From Deroplatys truncata (Eukaryota; Arthropoda; Insecta; Mantodea; Mantidae): DNA of 64,000 bases. The notes under the pieces were generated by a model, which was not told where the DNA came from, searched no databases, and saw only the letters and a program-made list of their open reading frames with translations. Position 1 is the first letter of the stretch, and each line of letters starts with the position of its first letter. This document shows positions 22,920 to 34,667 of the stretch, piece after piece. The stretch lies in the NCBI GenBank assembly GCA_030765065.1, contig CM060989.1, positions 37,563,501 to 37,627,500 of the forward strand, written 5' to 3'. The translations under genes were made by a program, and so were the position numbers.

Positions 22920-24114
22920 CGAGGGCAGTCCTAGAAGTACCCGACCTGATGTATATATAGCGGTTGTTGTTTCAAACAAATGACTGTGGTAGAAAGTACC
23001 ACCCTTATAAAGCTTAAGTTTGAAGTTTGACGATACTACGTTGTTTATTAATTGTTTGGCAGCCATTAATAGTGAACTCTCAGCGAATTTGTAAACATAG
23101 ATAAAACTGGTCATTGTTATGTGTTATGTGAGCTAGATTCTACTCTGGGGGAGTCTGCTCCTTCATTTACAACAATAAAATATTGGGTGGCAGAGCTTAA
23201 GCTAGGCTGTATGAGCTGCCAAGACTAACATCGCAGTGGTGGACCAAATGAGGTGACCACACCAGAAATCGTGAAGAAAATCCACAAAATGGTATTGGAT
23301 GACCGTCGACTGAAAATGCATGAGCTAGCAGACATCGTAGGTATTTCAAAAAGTGCTGAACATCGCATACTAACTGAAAATTTAGACATGAGACAGCTAT
23401 ATGCAGGATGAGTGCCGCATTTACTCACAATGGAAAAAAGGCAGCGTCGTGAGGATGATTTAGTCGAGTGGCGATATTTTGCTGCAATAAAGTCAAGTTT
23501 TTGGGTCGATTCATAACCATGGATTAAACATGTGTTCGTCCATCACGTCACACCTGAGACGAAGGAACAGTCAAAACAGTGGATTGAAAGAAGGGAATCG
23601 GCTCCAAAGGAGGTGAAGACAGTTCCATCTGCAGGAAAGGGTATGACGTCAGGTTTTTTGGGATGCGCGTGGAATAATTTTCATTGATTATCTTCAAAAC
23701 GGAAAAGCAGCCAATGGCGAGTATTATGCAAGCTTATTGCAGCATTTGAATGATGAAATCAAGCAAAAACGGCCGTATTTATCGCCATGGCCAAAATCAG
23801 TGATTTAAAGTTCGAAATGCTTCCTCAGGCAACCTATTCGCCAGATTTAGCCCCCTCTGATTGTTTTCTGCTTCCAAAGTTGAAGAAATAGCTTGGTGCT
23901 AAAATATTTGTCAACAGTGAAGAGCTGGAGTCTGCAGTTGATGGCTGTTTTGCAGAACTCGATGGTTCTCAGTATAAACAGGCTGTCGAAGCTATTGAAC
24001 ACCGTTGGGAAACGTGTATCTAGCTGAAAGAAGACTATGTAGAGAAATAAGGATTTTTTCCACAAACTTTTTGTGTTTTCTTTGTTAGGTCGGGTAGTTC
24101 TAGGACAGCTCTCT
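22920..24114 (+). mobile_element. MAR1: inactivated mariner element
   Basis: Inverted ends are readable: CGAGGGCAGTCCTAGAAG on the left and, on the opposite strand of the right end, an imperfect match sharing TCCTAGAA-TACCCGACCT. TA dinucleotides lie at 22918-22919 and 24115-24116. The + strand spells pieces of a mariner transposase: DDRRLKMHELADIV, a WVPHLLT-like linker broken by a stop, PETKEQSKQW, APSAGK-like, and near the end LKEDYVEK followed by a stop. The segment that should carry the second catalytic Asp (HxDNAPxH) is deleted between KRP and AMAKI. Several stops and frameshifts make it non-functional. At about 1195 bp it is roughly 90 bp shorter than MAR5. Confidence 0.9.
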
Positions 24115-24734
24115 TATGTGTTGAAATTAACAATGCCGGTGACTCAGATTTGTATAAAGCTGGAAGATAAATCCTATTAAGATAAGGTAAAATAATACGT
24201 TTCTTTATGAAGAAACGTTTACTATTTCTTTCAAATATGTATCATTAACAGGAACTAGACAAAAGCTAAACTTCTATGTGACTGCAGTCTGTAGGATACT
24301 ATGAAAGTGAATACATTTTTAGTAATGCAATTATGATTCATGCTAGTAATATTCTAGTGGAGTATTGTTAGAAAATTATCCTTTTACTAGCAATAAGTAA
24401 CTTTTGACTAAACATAACTTAAGTATTGCTTTAAATTCTTTTTATATATATGCTATAATTATGGGTTTCAGTATTTAATATTCAAGTTAATTTAGTCCTT
24501 CATTTATAACCTTATACATGAAAGTTGTTAGTGCAAGTTTTATTCCGACAATTATGACAGCTTCTGTTTGCTCAAATAGTGTCGTTTTTATCTTTTCAAA
24601 TATATACAAGTATATACAAGTTTTCAAATATATAAAGGCAGTGATGCAAAGACCTATTTCAGAAACTAGTTACATTAACCTTACTTTGTGTTTATATATT
24701 CTCCATCTTAAAATTTTATGCAAATAATCCACAT
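24115..24734. other. Unannotated AT-rich stretch
   Basis: Nothing recognised. Confidence 0.4.
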
Positions 24735-24963
24735 AACTTTACTACAAACATGGATGTACATAACTTTAACACTAGGAGAAAGGGGAATATTCATCGTCCA
24801 AATACAAAACTATCTTGCTTTCAGAAAGGTGTTTACTATGAAACAATTAAGGTATATAACGCTCTACCCAGTAATCTTAAGGAAAAAAAATAGCAATTTC
24901 AAAGTTTTTAAAGCCTCACTAAAAGAGTACCTCTGTGATAAATCTTTTTACTGTCTAGAATAA
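24735..24963 (+). pseudogene. C-terminal tail of a non-LTR retrotransposon reverse transcriptase
   Basis: From 24759 the + strand reads HNFNTRRKGNIHRPNTKL, then SCFQKGVYYETIKVYNALPS with NLKEK. After a frameshift in an A-run it continues FKVFKASLKEYLCDKSFYCL. The pattern of NTR..., then YQKG(V/A)YYxGIKxxNxLP, then FKxxLKxYLxxxSFYS is the familiar end of ORF2 in jockey/CR1-like non-LTR elements. The catalytic RT domain is absent, and the fragment carries one frameshift. Assignment rests on motif memory, not on alignment. Confidence 0.6.
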
Positions 24964-26640
24964 TATTTAAACCACAATTTAGCCTGTTGACAATTAAGTT
25001 CTAGTATACTACATATTCTTTTAACGTTAAGTTACTGTATTAAGAGATACAGAAATGAGAAATACCTTTAATATATTTTTGATATTTTATCTTAATACTA
25101 AATTTTGACCATCGTTTCATACAGCTAAAAATGTAATTTTTGAGTAGTGACACAGGCTGTAAAGTTAAGCGAAGTGCATTTTATACTCAGTACCTAACCC
25201 TGCTAACTTTCAAAGTAGTAGAAATTTGTTATTTACTGTATATTTTTAGCACCGAAATCTGAAACATTGTGTGCTTTATATATTATATAAAATTGTTTTA
25301 TTGTACATATTTCATATTTTCTAAATGTATATCTTAAAATTCATACACCGTTATTGAAGGGAAGAAATTTTGTATTTAGTAGACGTGACAATTGTTTAAT
25401 TTAATAGAAATTTGATGCTTGCTGTTTACATTTTAGCATCATAACTTAAAATATTGTACACTTTATGTGTGCAAAAAGAATAAGTTTATTGTACGTAATT
25501 GGCAATTTTTTAAAATCGCGACACTCCTTGCATACAAGTAAGGATTTAGTGCCTTGTGCAGTGACAGGCTGTAAAAGCCATGTTTTATTAAGTTCAATAC
25601 AATAGAAATATAAACGCTTTTGACATGTTCTGTGTTCAAGACCTACAAAACGCATCCTATTCTAATGTTTTCTCCATTTTTACTTTGAAAAGCTTTTTCT
25701 GTGAATGACATTTACTGGTATAAATTACCCGTTTTTTCAGAAACTATTGAAGATGGATAAATTATTTTAGGATGATATAAATAAAATCTCTAAATGCTGT
25801 TGGGAATCTACTTTGGTGTTAATAAGATTATTTTCCTTAAATAAAACAATTACTCAAAAGTAATACAATTGAAAAAATGACCCATCTTCCTTAATAAACC
25901 AACTTGTTGGATAAAAGTAGATGTTCTGAGATATGAGACACGAATTTAGCAGGTAGGGCTTTTAATCTTTCCTTAATTCGAATAAAAATGAATTGCTTCC
26001 TATGTGTGATAACAGCGTAAGATGAATTTGTGACATACCATCTTCTATAAAATATATTTATAAATAGTAAACATTTTACAAGGGACCATGTTAATTGATT
26101 CTTGCTTAAGTAAACCTGGCGCTTATAAATATAAAGCCTTGAACTCCCTTTAAAGGTTTATTTATTTATATTTTCATGGTCATTTTACTGGTGTGTGCTC
26201 AGCTTTGTGAGCCAATGTATATTCAATTCTTTACAAAACTGTTCACATGTTTTAAATATACTTTAAATGAGCATACATGGCTTTGTATTTTGCAACATAA
26301 TGAAATAAATTACAAGTTAATATCATAGAATCTGTAATGTCTCCTTTTTGTTGCAGGTAAGAGATATCTCAGTACAGTTCCTGTGGGTATGTACTCCACT
26401 CATTTACTTATATAACTATATTATTTTCTGTTAGAAATCTCTGTCCTTTAGTTTTATAATCATCCTTGGTACAGCATTTCAATCAGGATATCCTGAAGGG
26501 TTTAAGGTCTAGAAACTTAGATTTACTAAATATTAAAACCGTTGGTCTGAAGCTTAAATTACTGTTATTTAACCATTATACATATCGATAACTTTCTACT
26601 TGTATTTTCGGCGTTTCATTATTAAATTGTCAAATGCAGA
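24964..26640. other. Unannotated AT-rich stretch
   Basis: No repeat of the families above, no ORF with recognisable content. This is the longest repeat-poor interval together with 5146-7196. Confidence 0.5.
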
Positions 26641-26643
26641 AAT

Positions 26644-26757
26644 ATAGAAAGGTAGAATCACACGATTGAAAAATTCAATGCCATAGCCGGGATTTGAACC
26701 ACGGATCTCACGGTCTCCATCCGGTTGCTCTAACCAATGAGCTAGCATAGCAACATG
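26644..26757 (-). mobile_element. SINE-3 copy 1, tRNA-like head
   Basis: Minus strand: GCTAGCTCATTGGTTAGAGC (A-box region) and GTGGTTCAAATCCCGGC (B-box/T-arm), followed by 'tatggcattgaatttttc' and 'tgattctacctttc'. It could fold as a tRNA, but the acceptor arm pairing is poor, and a sister copy lies 290 bp away, so SINE origin is preferred. Confidence 0.65.
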
Positions 26758-26939
26758 TCGGTACTACATTAAATTCCCCAACTGATTCGAATGTTTCCCG
26801 GTAAACCACAAGGAGATCTCAAATTGTATTGAGATGACATACCCGAATGGCGACTTACAATGTTGTAAGTACTAGTTTCGACCACTATTAGGTCAATTAA
26901 TGGAATTAATTGTTCTTCCACACAAGCCGTGTGCTGGAC
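26758..26939 (-). repeat. SINE-3 body between two tRNA-like heads
   Basis: Sequence between the two heads reads on the minus strand as the tail of the copy at 26940-27056 ('cacacggcttgtgtggaag', 'ggtcgaaactagtacttaca'). The two SINE-3 copies are therefore arranged head-to-tail. Confidence 0.5.
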
Positions 26940-27056
26940 AGGGTTGGAAAGGTAGAATCAGACGACCGAAAAATTCAATGCCATAGCCGGGATTTGAACC
27001 ATGGATCTCCCGATCTCCGTCCGGTTGTTCTAACCACTGAGCTACCGGTGCGACAT
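26940..27056 (-). mobile_element. SINE-3 copy 2, tRNA-like head
   Basis: Minus strand: CGGTAGCTCAGTGGTTAGAA and ATGGTTCAAATCCCGGC with the same downstream 'tatggcattgaatttttcgg'. The A and B boxes are close to consensus. Confidence 0.65.
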
Positions 27057-27117
27057 TAAATTATGAAACTTCATATTTGGAAACTAAAATTTAGCCGCTC
27101 AATAAATTTAAATAGAA

Positions 27118-28471
27118 CCAATCTAATGTGTTGCTTTCACATAACCTTCTCTAGTCATTCTTCTAAAACCTATTCGTATAAAACCTTATTCATGTATCTA
27201 CCTCTTCATAATCGAGAAAAACATTATTTACACTTCGTTAATAATTTAATCAAAGTGGTTAGATCCATTTTAATAAATCATAACTAATGAAAATATTTCC
27301 ACATAAAGAGGAATTTTCTTTAAAACCTTCCTGCCGCATCCTTGGAAGATGCTGTTTGTATTTAACAGATTTTCGTTTTCGGGTTATGTTGTTCACTACG
27401 GTGGTAAACTTTTGTTATATTTTATTTGTTGAGCCCCACGTTTGGGAGCTAATTTGCGACGGTATTATTAATGTTGTTTGTGTATTTGTGTTTACTCCAC
27501 GTGGTGAAGTCATTTTGTGACGTGATTCTTTGTTAGGTTTGTTAGCTCCATCTGGTGTTAGCAATTTGCGGTCGTATTAGTGTTTGTTTGAAAGAATGCT
27601 ACTCTTATTTTATTTAAATTTTGGTTCACTGTCCTCCGGCTAGCTATTATCTTATTGGTCGAGCACTTCTCTTTATACAGGTTGTGTAAACGGAAAGGAA
27701 TCTTTTATCCAAAGATAACACTGATGAAAGAATTTGTTTTACACTTTTTATTGTCGAACACATTCACTATCACATTTACACTTTGATCTTGACACTCGCC
27801 AAACTGAAACTGTTATAATAACTTCATTACTGATCATTCCTAATTCGCGTACTTCAACTTTTTGTATAATTAACTTTACAACACTTGAGAATTTTCCTAA
27901 CTCTGCTACGCGTTACTTGCAAATCGATAGCCGACGTGTACTGTGCAAATATTTCTGCTGGACTGAAGGCGACGTGTAACGTACAAATGTTTTCTACGAA
28001 CTGGTGGACTGAAGAACTTTACCTCTAACCTAGCCCTTTTTATACTCCCACACCCCGATATGCCTAAAGATTATAACTGAGTTGCTATTGGCTAATAAAA
28101 CGCGCCAACATTAGCGTCTATTTTTATATCCAATGAAAATTATGAATACATATGTTCTAGGGAAAATGTTCCAGCAAATTCTAAGGAAAAACGCGCCAAC
28201 ATTACGTAACTTCCTCGTCTCTAATAATGATAAACAGCTCACCCCCTCGCTGCATTATTGCACGCTATTATTGTCAGTTTCAGTAAGGCAGTATAAACTT
28301 ACTTCTCAACAATAATTACAATCAACAAACATCTCAAATCAATGTCACATAAAAATGCATATTCATATTATAATCATTCTTTACATTTAAATAATTTATG
28401 ACACAAATTACTGCATCATCACCCAGGCGCACAAACACACATACATGCGGACCTTTTTTCTAAAAATGCTT
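27118..28471 (+). repeat. Rep1 copy split by LTR-B1
   Basis: Left part: 'caatctaatgtgttgctttcacataaccttctctag' through 'gggttatgttgttcac' at 27396. Right part: 'gcgcacaaacacacatacatgcgg' from 28423. The interruption falls exactly between 'gttcac' and the AC microsatellite, which are contiguous in intact copies. Confidence 0.75.
27397..28418 (-). mobile_element. LTR-B1, solo LTR (1022 bp) with TCAC duplication
   Basis: Flanked by TCAC at 27393-27396 and 28419-28422, a clean 4-bp target-site duplication. The left end (TACGGTGG...) is a mutated TG terminus; the right end is ACTGCATCA. Near the left end are three spaced copies of a motif around GAGCCCCACGTTTGGG...AATTTG (27431, 27491, 27541). 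The same plan occurs at 35642-36725 and, inverted, at 39539-40628. The minus strand was chosen because the sister LTR-B3 in its + orientation shows CCAAT-like, TATA-like and AATAAA motifs in promoter-to-polyA order. Confidence 0.8.
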
Positions 28472-28475
28472 ATTT

Positions 28476-30366
28476 ACCTTCTCTACTATATATGGTAAGT
28501 AGAGGAAGTACGTGTCGAGATTTCACCGGAAATATATGTTTTCAGCCCCCTGAATAAAAACAAAATATGGAAAAAGGTCCGCCCGCGCGTGTGTGTTTGT
28601 GTGTCTGTGAACAGCATAACTGAAAATTGAAAACTGGATAAATGCCAAAATTTTATTTAAGTTCAATATCTTTCAAAGATGCGACACGAAGATTTTCAAC
28701 AAAATCCCCTCAACTCCTAACTACCCTTTACATGGAACATTTTTCAAATCTTTTTATTTTTCTTAAAAATGACACTAACGATTTTGATTAAAGTATCATA
28801 CATTAAAAATATTTATATGATAAATAAAATGTATATCTGAAATGTACTGGGATTAGCTTGGGAGGTCCTGTTCATTCGGAAGGAATTTTGTATAATGTTG
28901 TAAAATGGTATATGTTAAGTGATAGACAAAAAATACTATACAAAAATACAGTTCGACTCTAATCACACAATTTATTTCAAATAACTTTTTTGTACCATAA
29001 GATATTTCTGAGATATCCATTATTAATGTTCGAGTTGTTCAATACTTGCGATCCTTTTAAGGTCCTCGATTTTCAGGTGTTTCTCGCGATTGCATGGAAA
29101 GAGTACGGAGTTTTAAGACCTGTGTACAGCGTCCAGTTCTTAAACATTTGACTAACGCCGTTTTGTATCTATAACAATATATGTAATGTAACTATTTCTG
29201 GAAGGGTTTATTGCGATTAAAATAGAAAAAAATTCTGAAGTGTTACACTCACATGACTTTCCCTACTCATGTGCAAACTATTTTTACAAACTCTTATTCT
29301 CCATCTATTTCATATTAATCGAGATAAACATTTGCAGAAACGATCGTTTGACATGCAAAGAGAATTACAATTTACACATAGCGACCAGTTTTAAAAATAT
29401 GTGACTATCGCCTAAGGGCTACTATGTTCCCCTTTGTTTTGTGTTTGCAAGGGCAATATAGAAATACAGTAGCCTTTAAGCATAGACATATCTCTTAATA
29501 ACTGGTTACTATGTTGCTATGTGCAGCAGCATTCTCTTTGTCACAGATTAATACTCTTTGCATATCCAAGACAAAAAACTGAATAACGAATTCCCATTTG
29601 AGAAAATAAGTATTGAAACAGTTAAGGGAATAACAAGCAATATCTCGAAAATGGCTCACTCAACAAAAAATGTATATGACATAAATAATGTATTTTAACG
29701 CAATCTACATTTTTTGTATAGTAAAAGTTTGTCTATCTCTTATGGTTTACCAGTTATGCAAAAGTCATTCACAATGAAGAATGCTTTTGGAGACATTCCC
29801 AGGAAATTCAAGATATACATTTTATTTGTCATGAAAATATCTTAAACATACGATATTTTAATCAAAATCGTTAGAGCCATTTTTGAGGAAATTAAAATTT
29901 TTGAAAAATGTTCCATGTAAAGAGTAATCTGGGGTGGGGGGATTTTCTTGAAAACATTCGTGTCGCATCTCTGGAAGATACTGAACCTGAATACCAAGTT
30001 TGGTGTTTATCCGACTGTTCGTTTCTGAGTTATGCTGCTCACAGACACACAGGCAGACGCACACAGACACACACACGGACATGTTTCCAAAAATGCTTTT
30101 TTTGGATTCAGGGGGTCTCAAAACATATATTTCCGGTGAAATCTCGGTATCGAATTTTTGGGTGGAATACAATACTTCCCCTACTTACTATACGTAGTAG
30201 AGAAAGTAATAAGCTTTCGTAAGAATAATTTGCATATTCACTAGCAAACGATCAGAATTTTTTTACTCAGGAGCTCTCGGAACATTATTTCCAGTGAAAG
30301 TACGATATCGAATTACAAATATAATGCTTTCTCTTGCTGCTATAGGTAGCTGACACAGAAAGTAAA
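28476..30366 (-). repeat. Rep1 copy (old) split by a younger Rep1 copy
   Basis: Head ACCTTCTCTACTATATATGG at 28476; body to 'attaaaatagaaaaaaa' at 29233. After the inserted + copy the host resumes at 30208 with 'aataagctttcgtaagaa'. In other copies (for example near 46930) 'agatagaaaaataagcttta' is contiguous. A further + orientation 3' end fragment is at about 30254-30366. Confidence 0.8.
29234..30207 (+). repeat. Rep1 copy, full length (974 bp), inserted in Rep1
   Basis: TCTGAAGTGTTACACTCACATG through CGTAGTAGAGAAAGT. It belongs to the subfamily with the extra 5' block. The insertion point is the A-run of an opposite-strand Rep1 copy. Only A residues could be duplicated at the target. Confidence 0.9.
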
Positions 30367-30837
30367 AATGAACTGCCAGTTTTCCCTAGATAATATTTGA
30401 AGAGTGCACTATGCTAAGTTTCTTTATCATCTGTGAAATATATGTGCATGAAAATGGGGTTCTTGATTGCGATGTTGAAGTTGATGTACCTTCAGGTAGA
30501 TATTCAATTTTGCTGGGTGCATGCGTTACGTCTATGTGCTTTTCTCAGGTTCAGAGAGTATTAGAAATTCATTTATGCTAAAAGGACATTCCTTAATGGA
30601 CTTCACCTGCTATGTGTGTGCAGCCTTTGTCCCATGTTCGGCCATGCTATCTGCCTTTGAGGGAAGGAAGCCTATTTCATTGCCAACAAAACCACATTCA
30701 CAGACACCATTCTATCTTCATTGAAGTCTTCTTATTCCCAACCTATCAACTGAGGAATTTTGCAGATGTAATCTGAGAATTATAAGAAAATCATGCTGGT
30801 CGAGTTTTTGTATAGTTTGTAGCAAACAAGACAACTG
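30367..30837. other. Unannotated stretch
   Basis: A 67-codon open frame at 30521-30724 has several Cys (YVCAAFVPCSAM) but no family I can name. Confidence 0.3.
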
Positions 30838-32124
30838 CGAGGGCTGATTGATAAGTCAGTGACTTTTTAAAGAAAATAACTTCTTTTTTCAAAGAATAAA
30901 TTTTATTTCACAACATAGTCTCCTTTCAATTCAATACACTTGTCCAAGTTTTCTCCATTTTCTTTGGCCCTTCCAAAAATATGATTTTTCGAAGTCTGTA
31001 AAGTATGAGGTTGTTTCTGTCATGATGTGTTCACTGGACGTGAATTTCTTCCCAGCAAGCCAATTTTTCAAGTTTGCGAAAGGGAAGAAGTCGCTCGGAG
31101 CCAAATCCGGAGAATATGGTGGGTGAGGTAGCAGTTCGTAGCCCAATTCCAGAAATATTGCGATGACAATAACTGACTTGTGTTTTGGTGCATTATTCTG
31201 GTGAAAGAGAACATTTTTATTTACCAAATGGGTCGTTTGTTTAACGATTCCTTGTGAAACTGATCCAGCACTGCGGCATAATATGAACCTGTGATCGCTT
31301 TACCTTTTTACAGGCACTGAATGTCTATCACCCCTTGTGAATCCCAAAAGGCAGCTGCTGTGATTTTTTCTGCCGACGGAATGGTTTTCGCTTTCTTTTG
31401 AGCAGGTTCGCCGAAGGAAATCCACTGCTTGGATTGTTTGGTTTCAGGTTGATAGTAATGGATTCAAGTTTCATCAACCGTGATATAACGCCGCAAAAAC
31501 TCATTTGGGTTGAGCTGGAACATGTTCAAACATCCCTGTGAAATGGTCATACGATTCCGCTTGTTCTCAACTGTGAGCAGTCGCGGCACCCATCTTGCTG
31601 ACAGCTTTCTCATTCCCAAAAATTTGTGCAGAGTGTTATACACCTGTTCACTCGAGATGTTTACGCTTTTGGCTATCTCACGGATTTTCACTCGGCGGTC
31701 TTCCAACACAATATCGTGAACTTTGTTCACCATTTCTTCTGTTGTGTCCTCAACTGGCCGTCCTGTTGCACAGCATCTCTTGTGTTCGAACGGTTACATC
31801 GAAGTTCGGTGAAACACTTGTGAACCAAACCATGTGATGGAGCATAGTCCCCATAATACTTATTCAGCTTTTCTTCTGTTTCCTTTACCGTCTTACCACG
31901 CAAAAAGTAGTGTTTTATCAGAACACGAAATTCACTTTTCTCCATTTTCTACAAAGCTACACACATCTGCTTATTTTAGACGCTCTCAACAATGTTCTAA
32001 GAAACAAATGACGAAGAATTTCTGTGATTATACACAGAATAGATGTAAGACTTGGTTGCAAACAAGAAACTGTGATTAGAACGCTATCCCTCTTCAAAGT
32101 CTTGGACTTATCAATCCGTCCTCG
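30838..32124 (-). mobile_element. MAR2: inactivated mariner element, full length (1287 bp)
   Basis: The ends are inverted: CGAGGGCTGATTGATAAGTC at 30838 and, on the other strand at 32124, CGAGGACGGATTGATAAGTC. The right flank has TA; the left TA has become TG. The minus strand reads a mariner transposase in pieces: N-terminal MEKSEFRVLIKHYFLRGKT with YYGDYAPSHGLVHKCFTEL (31945-31727), then EDRRVKIREIAKSV, the linker RKLSARWVPRLLT and ITVDET (31733-31464), and finally HQNNAPKHKS and YSPDLAPSDFFPF (31227-30931). The second catalytic Asp is replaced by Asn (HQNNAP), and several frameshifts separate the blocks. Non-functional. Confidence 0.92.
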
Positions 32125-32329
32125 TATATGCACAGCCTTATTTTTTAAGCTTATTCGTTTTGAGACCTAAATAACGTGCTTTTCATTGTTAACATTTATT
32201 CTTAGAGTTGTTTTGCGAAAAAGTTGAATCGGTTGCAAATTTTTAGGAGGCTTTTCGCATACTACCTTAATTTAGTGCGACTTCCACCAAATATGATACA
32301 ATCAAGTGCATGTACAAAACGACCACGAG

Positions 32330-32700
32330 CGGATAGCTCAGGCGGCAATGTCTGTGTCCCGCATTCGAGAGGTCTTGAGTTCGATTCCCGGTGGCCGCCC
32401 ACTCTAACCATGGGGATTTTCGTGGTTTTCCTCTGGTCCCTAGGCGAATGCTGGCGTGGCATGTTCTAACACGATATCTCCTTTTCTTAATTCCTATAAT
32501 TCCCCTCTCTCCTTTTCATGCTTCAGGAAGTATCTTCGCATCCAATAATGCAGCTGCTGTCGGACAAAAGGCATGGTTGCTTGCGCTTTGTAAATATTTC
32601 TCCCCATGAACGACAGGTTGCGTTGGTACGCCTGCTATGGTTGCTTCGTCGCCATCTCTGGGGGTCATGCAAATAAAACCATGCTTCGTCCGCAAAAAAA
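32330..32700 (+). mobile_element. SINE-2 copy, tRNA-derived
   Basis: Head: A-box-like TAGCTCAGGCGGCAATG and B box GAGTTCGATTCCCGG followed by 'tggccgcccactctaacc'. Body: 'atggggattttcgtggttttcc', 'gcgaatgctggcg'. Tail: 'ggtcatgcaaataaaaccatg' then A-rich. Two further relatives at 37665 and 52735 share the head and 'ttcgtggttttcc'. Confidence 0.8.
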
Positions 32701-33345
32701 TTAAATGCGGTAATCAGAGCGATTATTAATATTATTCAAAACCCAATTGCAGAATTAGCTCTTCTCACATTATCGCATGAATTACAAATATCTTATGTAT
32801 TTTTAATTTTGAAAGCTTAGTGGTATTACAAGTCGAGGTTTACGAAATTCCTGATCCCTGTGCAAGCTTTCTCAAGACTTCTTTGAACTTCATTCTAACT
32901 TTTCTCCCATTGTTTTTCCTCTGTAAGAACACGGCAATTTACTTTCGGTTTCTTATCAAAATAGATCCCATTTCCCTAATCTATTCCTAAGATTACGAAC
33001 CGTTTCTCTGTGAGGCGCACGAACAGAAGGGAATCTGTCTATAAGTAGCCGTTTTACTTGTCTGCAAGAGTTTTTGTCACAGGAATATACATGTAGAATC
33101 TGTGTTACGGACCTTTTGCACTAACACTATAGTAACACATCCACTCTATTATATTCTACTGATATCACATCGAATATGAAATCATGATAACAATCCTTAT
33201 GAAAATCTCGTTTTTGGAAACACAAATATTGTAAACGATCATTAATGAAATCTTTCGAATAATGTAACCAAACTTTAACATAGAGAAAATGCTTTTTTAT
33301 TATAAATTACAAAGATATACGGCATTTGCACCATCGTATGACATA
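32701..33345. other. Unannotated stretch
   Basis: Nothing recognised. Confidence 0.4.
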
Positions 33346-34667
33346 CACAGTGAGTTGAGAAAAACTGACCCATTTATTTCTTTAATTGTTTCAAAACGAG
33401 TTATGCTAGCGACAACTTATTAAATCTGAAATGCAGAGGAATTTTGGGAGGTTATTTACCTCTATAGTAAATGTTGAAAATGTCATCCATCTTGCATACG
33501 GCATAACTCAACACGTCGTTTCATGTTACTGGCCACTCGTTGGAGGACTCCGTTGTCAATAGCTTGAATTTCCTGTGTAGTGTGCTTCAGATCGTCCAAT
33601 GTCCTGGGGACGTGTGGTATAAACCCTGTGTTTGAAGTAACTCTATATAAACAAGTCCGGCGATGTCAAATCCGGAGATCTCGGTGGCCACAGGTTATGC
33701 GATCGTCGAAGAAACTTGCAATTAGTGCCATGGATTCATTTGATGTATGGCGTGTAGCGCCGTCCATCTGAAAATATCCTTGACTCAGCTCTATATTGTC
33801 TAGTTGCTCAGCAAACTTCATGAAAATCCGTCGGTTCTCTGCAGTGTTTACATTGTTTTAAACAAAATGGTCCCACTATTCTCTGTGCGGATATTGCGCA
33901 CCAAAGTCCGATGCTTCATGAATAACATCTGGATTTTCGCTGGTCGAGTAGCGTGAGTTATTTGAGTTCACATAGCCGGATAAGTGGAACCATGCTTTAT
34001 CTGTGTAGCATGTGATGGACAATATGACAGGATTTTACGCAATGAACGCCTGTAACCAACGGCAATAATTCAATCGTTTATCCTTATCTGGTTCCTGTAA
34101 CTGATGCACAACCGTAATCCTATACGGTTTTTGGCCTGCACTTTTCACAGCTCTCTGACACATTGAGCAGCTGTACCCTCTCTCCTGCGACAAACATCTT
34201 AATGATTTTTTGGGTGACTGATCCAGTTGTGCTCTTACGTCAATAACAACCGTGGGAAGCCTAGATGAATGAGTTTTGCCTTTTTCACTCACCAGAGATC
34301 CAGTTGTTTCCAATTTTTTACCAGTTCCGGTATTGTGTTTCTTTGGGGAGGATTTCACACCAATTTCTCTCTGGTATGCCCTTTGGGTAGCTGTAATTGG
34401 ATTCGTAATCCAGCATTGCTTTACAAGGAACAGTAGTTCATTTAATGTGTACTCCATTTTCACGTTGACTAGAACAAAATCTCAAAAACATTTGCCGACA
34501 ATAAAACTAACAATTACGAATAAACCATGAACACCTGCGCATCTAGTGACAGGCAATCGAAACTCCAGAACATTCTGTTTAATTCGGTGCTAAAATTGGG
34601 GCAATGAGTAAATTTCGAACAGAATAATTAAAGAAATAAATGTGTTAGTTCTTCATAAATCACCCTG
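33346..34667 (-). mobile_element. TCL1: inactivated Tc1/mariner-superfamily element with long TIRs
   Basis: The two ends are inverted over about 44 bp, sharing 'acatttatttctttaatt' after a diverged outermost part (CACAGTGAG on the left, CAGGGTGAT on the right), each next to TA. The minus strand encodes, from 34463, an N-terminal helix-turn-helix block (MEYTLNELLFLVKQ, then TQRAYQREIGVKSSPKK), QSPKKSLRCLSQERGYSCSM and RAVKSAGQKPYRITVVHQLQ, to LNYCRWLQAF. Beyond a stop, the reading continues in another frame with YTDKAWFHLSGYVNS and SENPDVIHEA, the first-Asp block of a DDE transposase. Such proteins often carry an HTH domain catalogued as DUF4817 (from memory). Stops and frameshifts after residue 142 disable it. 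Confidence 0.8.

Noticed and set aside
26644-27056. Pair of tRNA genes
   Set aside because: Acceptor arms do not pair well, and both continue into the same non-tRNA body.
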